Source of the DNA: Eubacteriales bacterium
Lineage (GTDB): Bacteria; Bacillota; Clostridia; Lachnospirales; Lachnospiraceae
Length of the DNA: 56,575 nt
Direction: 5' to 3'
Assembly (NCBI GenBank): GCA_030536575.1
Contig: JAUNPS010000031.1
Location: forward strand, 1-56,575
Part shown: positions 8,811-15,659 of the stretch, in pieces
How positions within the stretch are numbered: position 1 is the stretch's first letter
Layout of the letters: each line of letters starts with the position of its first letter
The notes under the pieces: model-generated
What the model was told of the DNA's origin: nothing
The model's database searches: none
Seen by the model: the letters and a program-made list of their open reading frames with translations, nothing else
Made by a program: the position numbers and the translations under genes

Positions 8811-9728
8811 TTAGGGGTCGCTTTGGCGTTCCTTGGCGCGCCAGAGGACGAAGTCCCAGTGTTCGTTTTCGATGCGGGCAATCCGTTCGTAGTAGGCTTT
8901 CCTGCGTTTGGCCTGTTTTTGGCGGCGGATTTCCGAAACCTGATTGACGGCGACTCCGGCGGCGACAAGAAGACCGGCGAAAAATTCGCGTTCGTTCAGG
9001 GTACTGCCGCCGAGGAGATCGAGAAGGACTCCGCAGAAAAACTGGCCGCAGAAGCTCAGGAGCGTCAGGCGGTACGCCGGGATTTTCGGTACGAGGAAAT
9101 TGCATAGGGCGACGGTTCCGACGCCAAGGATACCGCCGCACCAAATTCGGAGGCGGAATGGGCCTGGGGCCGCTGTTTCCGGGATGGAAAACGCCAGCAG
9201 CAGGCAGACGGGCAGGCCGATTAGGTGATTGACCAGGGAACCCTGGAGGGCGCCGATCCGGTCTGCCAGACGGGCATTGACCGTTCGGGACAGGACGACG
9301 GTGAGTCCGGCGGCCGTGGAAAGCAGGACATACAGTCCTTTCTGAAGGGAGGAACGCTCGAACATGAGCGCGATTCCGGAAAGAGCGAGCAGGAGTCCTG
9401 TTATGCTGAGGGATTTGCCCGGATGCCGTACCATGCCGAACCAGCCAAATGTGTCGATCAGATAAGAAAAAACAAGCTGCGCAAACAGGCTCAGAGCAAG
9501 GATGCTCGTCAGGCTGATTTGGGAGAAGGCGAGATTGTCAAAGACGGTTGTCAGGACGCCGATGACGCCGCCGGTGAACATCCAAAGTGGAAGATTGCGG
9601 AGGGATGGAAAAGGCTTCTTTTGGAAAGCCAGCGTGGCAGCGGCAAATACGGAGCCGACGATATGGATGAACAGGGCTGCGTGGTAAGCGCCATATTGCG
9701 CGCTCAGTTCGCCGTTCATTTGGATCAT
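8811..9728 (-). CDS. DMT superfamily transporter (YdcZ-like), probably 5'-truncated
   Basis: Membrane protein with two related halves of about four or five helices each; the repeated segments include QGSLVNHLIGLPVCLLLAF and GGILGVGTVALCNFLVPKI. This fits YdcZ-type drug/metabolite transporters, which have no assigned substrate here. It ends in a basic cytoplasmic tail (RRQKQAKRRKAYYERI). The first Met (9728) sits inside what should be the first helix: reading upstream in frame gives GTILAVMIQMNGELSAQYG, so the normal N-terminal helix is cut. No good Shine-Dalgarno sequence precedes 9728. The neighbour Crp/Fnr gene is truncated at the same place, so a deletion is likely. Confidence 0.7.
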   Translation of the reverse strand: MIQMNGELSAQYGAYHAALFIHIVGSVFAAATLAFQKKPFPSLRNLPLWMFTGGVIGVLTTVFDNLAFSQISLTSILALSLFAQLVFSYLIDTFGWFGMVRHPGKSLSITGLLLALSGIALMFERSSLQKGLYVLLSTAAGLTVVLSRTVNARLADRIGALQGSLVNHLIGLPVCLLLAFSIPETAAPGPFRLRIWCGGILGVGTVALCNFLVPKIPAYRLTLLSFCGQFFCGVLLDLLGGSTLNEREFFAGLLVAAGVAVNQVSEIRRQKQAKRRKAYYERIARIENEHWDFVLWRAKERQSDP

Positions 9729-9746
9729 GACAGCGAGAATTGTTCC

Positions 9747-10313
9747 GTGCGGACGTATGCGTTTGGAGAGCGTGTGATTGCAGAGGGCTTACCAAGTGAA
9801 CGGCTGCTTCTGGTGGCTGGCGGGAGGGCCAAGGTGGGCGTGGATGCGCCCAATGGGAAGAGCGTGATTTTGTGCTTTTACATTTCCGAGGGATTAATGG
9901 GGGAGGCGGAGCTGTTTTCGGGAACGGATGTGGGAAGTACGTCTGTGACGGCTCTGGAAAATTTCCGGTGTATTGCGGTTCCTTTGCGGGAAAATCGAAA
10001 ATACCTGGAGGAGAATCTGACGTTTGTGCGGATTGCCGCGCAGGAACTGGCGAAGAAGCTTGTACAAAGCACGGAGCGGGTTGTGGAAAATACACTTTAT
10101 GGGGCGGAAGCAAGGCTTTGCCGTTATATTTTGGGGGCTTCGGAGAAGGGGGCTTTTCGGGATGTGATGACGGATGTGGCGTGTTCGGTGGGGGTGAGTT
10201 ACCGGCATTTGTACCGGATGATGGAGGGGCTGTGCAAGGAGGGGATTTTGGAGAAGACAGGGGCGGGATATCGGATTTGTGACAGGGAGAGGCTTTTGGG
10301 GAGACTTCGATAA
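9747..10313 (+). CDS. Crp/Fnr family transcriptional regulator, 5'-truncated
   Basis: The cyclic-nucleotide-binding-like barrel runs from YAFGERVIAEGLPSERLLLV through GEAELFSG, with a long helix at QELAKKLVQSTERVVENTLYG, and a winged-helix DNA-binding domain at DVACSVGVSYRHLYRMMEGL. The only in-frame start near the fold is GTG 9747 (MRTYAFGE), which lacks a convincing ribosome binding site. The usual first 15-25 residues are missing. Further upstream codons merely shadow the opposite transporter gene. The context (divergent DMT transporter) suggests it once regulated that transporter. It may be a pseudogene. Confidence 0.65.
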   Translation: MRTYAFGERVIAEGLPSERLLLVAGGRAKVGVDAPNGKSVILCFYISEGLMGEAELFSGTDVGSTSVTALENFRCIAVPLRENRKYLEENLTFVRIAAQELAKKLVQSTERVVENTLYGAEARLCRYILGASEKGAFRDVMTDVACSVGVSYRHLYRMMEGLCKEGILEKTGAGYRICDRERLLGRLR

Positions 10314-10337
10314 ATTTCAAAATTTTTCATTTTTTTC

Positions 10338-10365
10338 TTGCATTTTTGAAAAAAGGTGCTATAAT
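10338..10365 (+). promoter_or_regulatory. Putative promoter of tRNA-Ala
   Basis: TTGCAT and a perfect TATAAT spaced by 16 nt end 9 nt before the tRNA gene. Confidence 0.65.
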
Positions 10366-10374
10366 AAGGTTCAT

Positions 10375-10447
10375 GGGGCATTGGCGCAGCTGGGAGCGCG
10401 ATACGTTCGCAACGTATAGGCCGTGGGTTCGAATCCCATATGCTCCA
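10375..10447 (+). tRNA. tRNA-Ala (anticodon CGC)
   Basis: A 73-nt cloverleaf. The acceptor arms GGGGCAT and ATGCTCC pair with G3-U70, the alanine identity element, and the discriminator base is A. The anticodon stem ATACG/CGTAT encloses loop TTCGCAA with anticodon CGC. The T-loop is TTCGAAT. The CCA end is not encoded. It would read GCG codons. Confidence 0.95.
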
Positions 10448-10453
10448 CGCAGA

Positions 10454-10486
10454 AACGGATCGTCTAAAAGGACGGTTCGTTTTTTA
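10454..10486 (+). terminator. Intrinsic terminator after tRNA-Ala
   Basis: An 11-bp stem (AACGGATCGTC with GACGGTTCGTT, including G-T pairs) has a 6-nt loop and is followed by a T-run. Confidence 0.75.
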
Positions 10487-10565
10487 CTTTATAAGAAACA
10501 CCGTTTTATGATAAAACTGTAATACATTGCTCCTATAAAACAAAAAGCCCTCCGAGCTGGGTACT

Positions 10566-10582
10566 GAGCGCCAGTGGCGCTC
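10566..10582. repeat. Perfect 7-bp inverted repeat in intergenic region
   Basis: GAGCGCC-AGT-GGCGCTC lies in the roughly 250-nt non-coding stretch between the tRNA terminator and the TetR gene. Read on the minus strand it is followed after about 20 nt by a T-run, so it may help end the TetR transcript. I see no gene in 10487-10733. Confidence 0.45.
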
Positions 10583-10733
10583 GTTTAGCACCGACCAAAG
10601 CGGAGCGTAGAAGCACACTTTTGTTCTTGTTCCTTCTCTCTAAAAATTCCCAATATAACGGCAAAACCTTGTCTCTGCCCTATAAAGCGTATTTTCTATA
10701 ACTCACCAGACGAATCCGAAAGAATTGAGAAAA

Positions 10734-11318
10734 TTAGTTTTCATAATCGAGGGCTTTCAGAATTGTGGAAATGATCTGGCAGATACCGCTGACCTGGACT
10801 TCAGAGGGATGTTTCAGCCAGTAAGTATAGCCGGAAATGACGGCAGAAGCGGCCAGTTCCAGGATGAGACTGGCGTTATTGGCAGTGCGGTCGCGAAAGA
10901 GGCGTTCCCACAGGTGGTATTTGATGGCATCTTTCCATTTTTCGATGAAGCGGCAGTCAGGGTTGGCGACCAGCAGGGTGTAGAAGAGGACTTTGTTTTG
11001 GCCGATAAAATCCAGGGTTTGGGTGAAGAATTGAAGGTCTTCTTCTTCGCGGAGGGTGCGGTTCATGATTTGGTCGTTTTGCTGAACCAGGGCGGCGATC
11101 AGGCTGTTTTCGATTTCCAGCAGGATTTCGTCGGTGTTCTGGTAATAGACGTAAAAGGTGCTGCGGGCGATAAAGGCGTGACGGCAGAGTTCTTTTACTG
11201 TGAGTTCGGAAAGGGGACGTTCCTGTAAAAGGTCAATAAGGGCTTTTTGAAGGGCGGCCTGGGCGGGTGTACAGGCGGGGGCAGTTAATTTGCGGATGGA
11301 GCCGTAGGGGTTTTGCAT
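10734..11318 (-). CDS. TetR/AcrR family transcriptional regulator
   Basis: A 194-residue one-component repressor. The N-terminal helix-turn-helix is clear: ALQKALIDLLQERPLSELTVKELCRHAFIARSTFYVYYQNTDEIL (given here by its limits, residues about 20-65). The C-terminal helical ligand-binding part resembles the TetR_C_33/DUF1836-like clostridial regulators (FYTLLVANPDCRFIEKWK). ATG 11318 follows GAGGTGA. The promoter at 11344-11372 is strong. The neighbour on the same strand is an FMN-binding lipoprotein, which may or may not be a target. Confidence 0.85.
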   Translation of the reverse strand: MQNPYGSIRKLTAPACTPAQAALQKALIDLLQERPLSELTVKELCRHAFIARSTFYVYYQNTDEILLEIENSLIAALVQQNDQIMNRTLREEEDLQFFTQTLDFIGQNKVLFYTLLVANPDCRFIEKWKDAIKYHLWERLFRDRTANNASLILELAASAVISGYTYWLKHPSEVQVSGICQIISTILKALDYEN

Positions 11319-11343
11319 GGGAGTCACCTCGGTTTTTCTGCTT

Positions 11344-11372
11344 ATTATAGCAGTTTCACCGAGACTTCGCAA
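11344..11372 (-). promoter_or_regulatory. Putative promoter of the TetR gene
   Basis: On the minus strand, TTGCGA and a perfect TATAAT are separated by 17 nt, about 25 nt before the start codon. Confidence 0.65.
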
Positions 11373-11524
11373 GGATGCTGCTGACCACCGCGCCACCGCC
11401 AGGTTTTTCCGATAAGGTATGTTGGCCAGGCTATACCTGCCGAATCGCGGCAGCCAGGCTGACTGTTCCAGGACGTGTCGGTCAATGCCAATCCCGCCGA
11501 ACCAACGAAAGAACCCGCGTCCTT

Positions 11525-11905
11525 CTACCGCGACGCCGCTTCCAAACACCTCGCCACAGCATCCCGGATCCCCTCCGAAGTCACCGTCGCCCCGCTGACC
11601 GCATCCACCTCATAAGTCTGCGCTTCTACGATTGCGTCAGGAAGCTGTGCGATCGCAGCTCCGCCCAGATCGGGAGTCTCCGAATTTTCCCCAACGGTTA
11701 CACTGGCAATGCTGCCATTCTGAATGACGACCGTGACGTCAAAGTTGCCTTTTTTGCCTTTGGCTGTCTCGGTATAGGAGCCGTCCGTCCAGGTTCCCGC
11801 TGCCCCGATTTCGTAGGACTGCGCGTTTTTATCATTGGAAGTGCTGCATCCGGTAAGAAAAACCAGGCCTCCCGCAATAAGAAATAGAAAAGCTCGCTTC
11901 TTCAT
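11525..11905 (-). CDS. FMN-binding domain lipoprotein
   Basis: A 126-residue extracytoplasmic lipoprotein. The signal peptide MKKRAFLFLIAGGLVFLTGC ends in a lipobox, with Cys20 as the lipidation site. The mature part is a single FMN-binding domain with the flavinylation motif DAVSGATVTSEGIRDAV, where the Thr of SGAT is the expected site of covalent FMN attachment by ApbE-type transferases. Proteins like this carry electrons outside the membrane in Gram-positive anaerobes. No apbE or partner flavoprotein is in the window. ATG follows AGAAGGAG. Confidence 0.88.
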   Translation of the reverse strand: MKKRAFLFLIAGGLVFLTGCSTSNDKNAQSYEIGAAGTWTDGSYTETAKGKKGNFDVTVVIQNGSIASVTVGENSETPDLGGAAIAQLPDAIVEAQTYEVDAVSGATVTSEGIRDAVARCLEAASR

Positions 11906-12027
11906 AGTTTTTGTCGCTCCTTCTGTCCAAAAATCTTTTTACAAACATTTATAGGATAGCCGAAGGAAGGAGAAAAAGATACGACACAAACGGCGCTTAT
12001 GTCTAAATATTTATGTCTGGTATGCAG

Positions 12028-12303
12028 GAAACTGGCTGGGGCATGCCGCCGCCCACGCAGAGACGGTGGCTTATAGAGAGCGTAAAAGCGAAATGGGAAA
12101 CTGGCCAGGGCATGCCGCCGCCAGCGCAGAGACGGTGGCTCATAGAGAGCGTGAAAGCGAAATGGGAAATTGGCCTAGGGTATGCCGCCAGCGTGAAGAC
12201 AATGGCCCAAAGAGAGCACATGAAGGCGAAACGAGAAACTGGCTGGGGCATGTCGCCGCCCACGCAGAGACGGCGGCCCATAGGGAGCGCGAAACCTAAC
12301 CCG
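12028..12303. repeat. 4 x 69-bp imperfect tandem repeat (minisatellite)
   Basis: Four units begin at 12028, 12097, 12166 and 12235, each starting GAAACTGGC or a variant and containing GCATGCCGCCGCC and AGAGAGCG. Because 69 is a multiple of three, several frames stay open across it, but no frame has a convincing ribosome binding site. The last unit runs into the 3' end of the LysR gene. The stretch 11906-12027 holds only the lipoprotein leader. Confidence 0.92.
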
Positions 12304-13243
12304 GAAAATCGCCGGAATCCCCGCTGCATCGAAACCCGTCATGCCGTTTCAGCTCCTCCTCCAAATACTTCAAATACTTCTTCATCATATCCGTATGCTT
12401 ATGCTTCCGGCTGATCAGATACCCCACATGCACCGGCTCCACCGGCGCCCGAAAAGGCACCGCCACCACCTCCCCCGAAGCCGGAAGCTCCTCCGGCAGC
12501 ACCGGCCCGATACTGAAACAATCACTGTTTCGCAGAAACGAAAGCTTCGTCGCCCGGTCACTGACCGAAATCGTCTTTTCAGACAGCTCATGCAGTAGAA
12601 TCTCCTCCGTAAAATGGGAAGAAGCCCCTTCCTGGTCATAGATGACAAAGGGATAGGGCTCCAGCTCCGCAATCGTAAGCGCCGGTTTCCTGGCCAGCGG
12701 ATGGCCGCTCCGGATGAGAATCCGAAGCGGAAGGCTCCCGATTTCGCAGAAATCCAGATCATTGTCATCCAGGGCTTTCTGGATGACCGGCATATGGCTG
12801 TCATGGAGGCATACAATGCCGAGATCGCTCCGGTCGGCGGCAAGATCCTGAATGACGCTCTGCGTAGGGACTTCCCGCAGGGCGAAGTGGCAGCGTTCCG
12901 GGGCGAGGGCGTGAAACAGCCGATGAAAGGCCGCGGCGGCGAAAGGAAGGCGCTGGGCCGAGACGGAAAAACGGAGGGAAAGCAGGTCACGGTTCTGGTA
13001 GCGCTGTTTGAGAAAATCAGCCTGTTCGACGATCTCCCTGGCATGTTTCAGGAAATCTTCTCCTTCGGGGGTCAGGATGACACCGCGGTTGGTGCGCTTG
13101 AACAGGGTGATCCCCAACTCGGTTTCCGTTTCCTTGACGGCGAGGGAGAGGGCCGCCTGGGAGACATAGAGGCATTTCGCCGCCTCGGAAAAGGAGCGGT
13201 GCTGGGTGATTTCAATGATATATTTCATATTTTGAAGAGTCAT
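12296..13243 (-). CDS. LysR family transcriptional regulator, divergent from the malate/fumarate operon
   Basis: A 315-residue regulator. The N-terminal winged helix-turn-helix is MKYIIEITQHRSFSEAAKCL followed by SQAALSLAVKETETELG; a linker helix and periplasmic-binding-like effector domain follow (PLARKPALTIAELEPYPFVIYDQ). Start chosen at MTLQNM (13243). LysR regulators commonly control the divergent gene and respond to a pathway metabolite; malate, fumarate, oxaloacetate or succinate are candidates by position only. Its 3' end abuts the 69-bp repeats, which may have replaced the original C-terminal codons (SGDSGDFPG). Confidence 0.9.
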   Translation of the reverse strand: MTLQNMKYIIEITQHRSFSEAAKCLYVSQAALSLAVKETETELGITLFKRTNRGVILTPEGEDFLKHAREIVEQADFLKQRYQNRDLLSLRFSVSAQRLPFAAAAFHRLFHALAPERCHFALREVPTQSVIQDLAADRSDLGIVCLHDSHMPVIQKALDDNDLDFCEIGSLPLRILIRSGHPLARKPALTIAELEPYPFVIYDQEGASSHFTEEILLHELSEKTISVSDRATKLSFLRNSDCFSIGPVLPEELPASGEVVAVPFRAPVEPVHVGYLISRKHKHTDMMKKYLKYLEEELKRHDGFRCSGDSGDFPG

Positions 13244-13348
13244 AAGGCTTCCCGGCTTTCTAAAGTTTTTCATAGTTTATCACAAAGTTTCGGAATTGAA
13301 AAGCCTTGCTATTATATTTTTTAATATCCAGCCATAAGAAACTATTGC

Positions 13349-13377
13349 TTTACCAGCCATGCTCCCTATGTTATAGT
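13349..13377 (+). promoter_or_regulatory. Putative promoter of the mdh-hdr-flx-frd-fum operon
   Basis: TTTACC and TATAGT are spaced by 17 nt. The predicted start leaves a leader of about 108 nt before the malate dehydrogenase ATG. Confidence 0.55.
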
Positions 13378-13412
13378 AAACCTGATGAACAAGTTTTTCG
13401 GTTTTTCAGAAG

Positions 13413-13435
13413 TTTATAGGCGTTTGACCTATAAA
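13413..13435. promoter_or_regulatory. Interrupted palindrome in the operon leader (candidate operator)
   Basis: Perfect 8-bp arms TTTATAGG and CCTATAAA flank a 7-nt spacer, and the right arm runs into a T-run. It lies about 30-50 nt downstream of the predicted transcription start. It could bind a regulator (LysR or another) or act as a small attenuator. Confidence 0.5.
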
Positions 13436-13491
13436 TTTTTTTAAAACCCGATTGTTAAAAAATAAACAAATAAGAAAGGAAGGAACGTACC

Positions 13492-14442
13492 ATGAGCAGC
13501 AAAATTACCATTATCGGCGCCGGAAGCGTCGGCTCAACCATTGCCTACACATTATCCGCCAGCGATATTGCATCGGAAATCGTCCTGATCGATATCAATA
13601 AAGAGAAGGTTGCGGGAGAGGTCATGGATATCGAGCAGGGAACCTGTTTCCGCGACCCCATTTCCATCGTAGCCGGGGAATATGAGGATGCGAAGGATTC
13701 GGATATTGTGATCATTACTTCCGGCATTGCGCGCAAGCCCGGCCAGACCCGGATCGAGCTGACCCAGACGAACGTCAACATCTTAAAGAGCATTACGCCG
13801 GAGATCGTAAAGGCTGCGCCGAACGCCCTTTATATCATTGTGAGCAATCCGGTGGATATTATGACGTATGTCTTTACGAAAATTTCGGGACTGCCGGAGA
13901 GACAGATTATCGGCTCCGGGACGATTCTGGATACCGCCCGCCTGCGCTGCGGCCTGTCGGAACATTTCAAGATCGCGCAGAGAAACATTCATGCGTATGT
14001 GTTCGGCGAGCATGGGGATACGTCCTTCATTCCGTGGACAGGAGCTTATATTTCCGGCGTCAGTGTGGATGAATACTATGAAATCATGAAGAGTCAGGGC
14101 AGGACGGATGTGGAAAAGCTGGATAAGGAGGCTATGCTGACGTATGTGCAGAAGTCCGGCGGAAAGATCATTGCCAATAAAGGGGCGACGTTCTATGCGG
14201 TTTCCACGGCAGTCTGCCAGATCTGCAGAAGGCTTGTGGCGGCATCGGATTCGATGGCGACGGTTTCGACGATGATGCATGGGGAATATGGGATTGAAGA
14301 CGTCTGCCTCAGCATTCTGACGATCATCGGGCCGGATGGGGCGAAAGGCAAGGTGCCGATGCGCATGAACAAAGCGGAAATCGAAAAACTGCAGGCCAGC
14401 GCGCGGGCGCTCAAAGACGTCATTGCCCAGATTGAGTTATAG
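13492..14442 (+). CDS. mdh: Malate dehydrogenase on a lactate-dehydrogenase-like scaffold
   Basis: A 316-residue NAD-dependent 2-hydroxyacid dehydrogenase. The Rossmann motif GAGSVGSTIAYTL is followed by VLIDIN, whose Asp indicates NAD rather than NADP. The catalytic pair is DTARLR (Asp, Arg) and FGEHGDTS (His). The overall sequence resembles lactate dehydrogenase. However, the specificity loop reads GIARKPGQTR: Arg occupies the position that is Gln in lactate dehydrogenases and Arg in malate dehydrogenases. With fumarase and fumarate reductase downstream, the predicted reaction is oxaloacetate + NADH to malate. ATG follows AAGGAAGGAA. It is the first gene of the operon, with 28 nt to hdrB. 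Confidence 0.85.
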   Translation: MSSKITIIGAGSVGSTIAYTLSASDIASEIVLIDINKEKVAGEVMDIEQGTCFRDPISIVAGEYEDAKDSDIVIITSGIARKPGQTRIELTQTNVNILKSITPEIVKAAPNALYIIVSNPVDIMTYVFTKISGLPERQIIGSGTILDTARLRCGLSEHFKIAQRNIHAYVFGEHGDTSFIPWTGAYISGVSVDEYYEIMKSQGRTDVEKLDKEAMLTYVQKSGGKIIANKGATFYAVSTAVCQICRRLVAASDSMATVSTMMHGEYGIEDVCLSILTIIGPDGAKGKVPMRMNKAEIEKLQASARALKDVIAQIEL

Positions 14443-14470
14443 GAATTCGCATGTATAGAAAGGAAAAAAT

Positions 14471-15265
14471 ATGAAGTACAGCTATTATCCAGGGTGCACC
14501 CTACGCACCAAGGCGAAGCAGCTCGACACCTACGCCCGCGCTTCCGCCTCAGCCCTGGGCTTCGAACTGGAAGAAATCGAAAACTGGCAATGCTGCGGCG
14601 GCGTCTACCCCCTGGGCAGCGACGAAATCGCCACCAAATTATCCTCCGTCCGCGCACTTTCCGAAGCCAGAGACAAAAACCAGGAGCTCGTCACCCTCTG
14701 CTCCGCCTGTCACCACGTCATCAAACGCGTCAACGACGACATGAAAAACGTGGACGACATCCGCACCAGAGCCAACAACTACCTGAAACTGGACACTCCC
14801 TACACCGGCGAAACCACCGTCCTCCACTACCTGGAAGTCCTCCGCGACCGCGTCGGCTTCGACACCATCAAAGAAAAAGTGGTCAATCCCCTGAAGGGCA
14901 AAAAAATCGGCGCCTACTACGGCTGCCTCCTCCTTCGGCCGGGAAAGATCCTGGAATTCGACAATCCGGAAAACCCGCAGATCATGGAGGATTTCATCCG
15001 CGCCATCGGCGGCACCCCTGTGATCTATCCCTACCGGAACGAGTGCTGCGGCGGTTATATTTCCCTGAAAGAAAAAGAAATGTCCCAGACCATGAGCAGC
15101 AAAATCATGGACAGCGCAGAGGGCTTCGGAGCCGACATGCTCATTACCGCCTGTCCCCTGTGCCTGTATAACTTAAACAAGAGCGGAAACGGCAAGCTTC
15201 CGGTCTACTACTTCACCGAGCTTCTGGCAGAAGCCCTGGGTGTGAAAGAGGAGGTGACAGAGTAG
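14471..15265 (+). CDS. hdrB: Heterodisulfide reductase subunit B homologue (HdrB)
   Basis: A 264-residue protein made of two CCG domains. The first has Cys9 (YYPGCT), Cys41-Cys42 (QCCGG) and Cys77/Cys80 (CSAC). The second has Cys152 (YYGC), Cys192-Cys193 (ECCGG) and Cys228/Cys231 (CPLC). The spacings CX31CCX34CXXC and CX39CCX34CXXC match the signature that binds two noncubane [4Fe-4S] clusters in methanogen HdrB. There the clusters reduce CoM-S-S-CoB; clostridia lack that substrate, so another acceptor is used. Context suggests electrons go on to fumarate reductase. Codons are richer in C-ended forms than in mdh. It overlaps hdrC by 1 nt (TAGTG). Confidence 0.92.
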   Translation: MKYSYYPGCTLRTKAKQLDTYARASASALGFELEEIENWQCCGGVYPLGSDEIATKLSSVRALSEARDKNQELVTLCSACHHVIKRVNDDMKNVDDIRTRANNYLKLDTPYTGETTVLHYLEVLRDRVGFDTIKEKVVNPLKGKKIGAYYGCLLLRPGKILEFDNPENPQIMEDFIRAIGGTPVIYPYRNECCGGYISLKEKEMSQTMSSKIMDSAEGFGADMLITACPLCLYNLNKSGNGKLPVYYFTELLAEALGVKEEVTE

Positions 15266-15654
15266 TGGAAAAAGCAAAAAAACAGGTCGAAATGATCAAA
15301 GAGATCAGCGGAGTAAACCCCTTAAAATGCATGAAATGCGGAAAATGTTCCGCTACCTGCCCGTCCTTTAACGAAATGGATATCAAACCCCACCAGTTCG
15401 TCTCCTACGTGGTAAACGAGGATATTGAGGCGCTGGTAAATTCCAAATCCTTATGGAAATGCCTTTCCTGCTTTGCCTGCGTGGAGCGCTGTCCCAGAGA
15501 CGTAAAGCCCGGCAAACTCATCGACGCCGCAAGGCAGCTCGTGGTGCGCCAGAAAGGGCAGAACTATCTGACAGCCGATGAAATTCCGGAACTGCTGGAT
15601 CCGGAACTGCCGCAGCAGTTGCTTGTCAGCGCATTTCGCAGATACAGGAGGTGA
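15265..15654 (+). CDS. hdrC: Heterodisulfide reductase subunit C homologue (HdrC)
   Basis: A 129-residue soluble ferredoxin-like subunit with two [4Fe-4S] motifs, CMKCGKCSATCP (residues 22-33) and CLSCFACVERCP (near 67-78). It starts with GTG directly in the stop codon of hdrB, so translation is coupled. In characterised complexes HdrC links HdrA to HdrB. There is no membrane segment, which excludes the HdrE-type membrane complex. Confidence 0.92.
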   Translation: MEKAKKQVEMIKEISGVNPLKCMKCGKCSATCPSFNEMDIKPHQFVSYVVNEDIEALVNSKSLWKCLSCFACVERCPRDVKPGKLIDAARQLVVRQKGQNYLTADEIPELLDPELPQQLLVSAFRRYRR

Positions 15655-15659
15655 GTCTT

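Noticed and set aside
9225-9746. N-terminal extension of the Crp/Fnr regulator
   Set aside because: The frame is open but shadows the opposite transporter gene and has no domain features.
12003-12414. Open frames across the 69-bp repeats on both strands, with a 23-residue repeating pattern
   Set aside because: Several frames are open together because the period is a multiple of three; no ribosome binding site or plausible domain. Treated as non-coding repeat DNA.
13413-13435. Rex operator (redox repressor site) upstream of malate dehydrogenase
   Set aside because: The arms TTTATAGG/CCTATAAA do not match the known Rex consensus TTGTGA-N6-TCACAA.
13492-14442. L-lactate dehydrogenase
   Set aside because: Arg instead of Gln at the substrate-specificity position, and the operon makes and uses malate.
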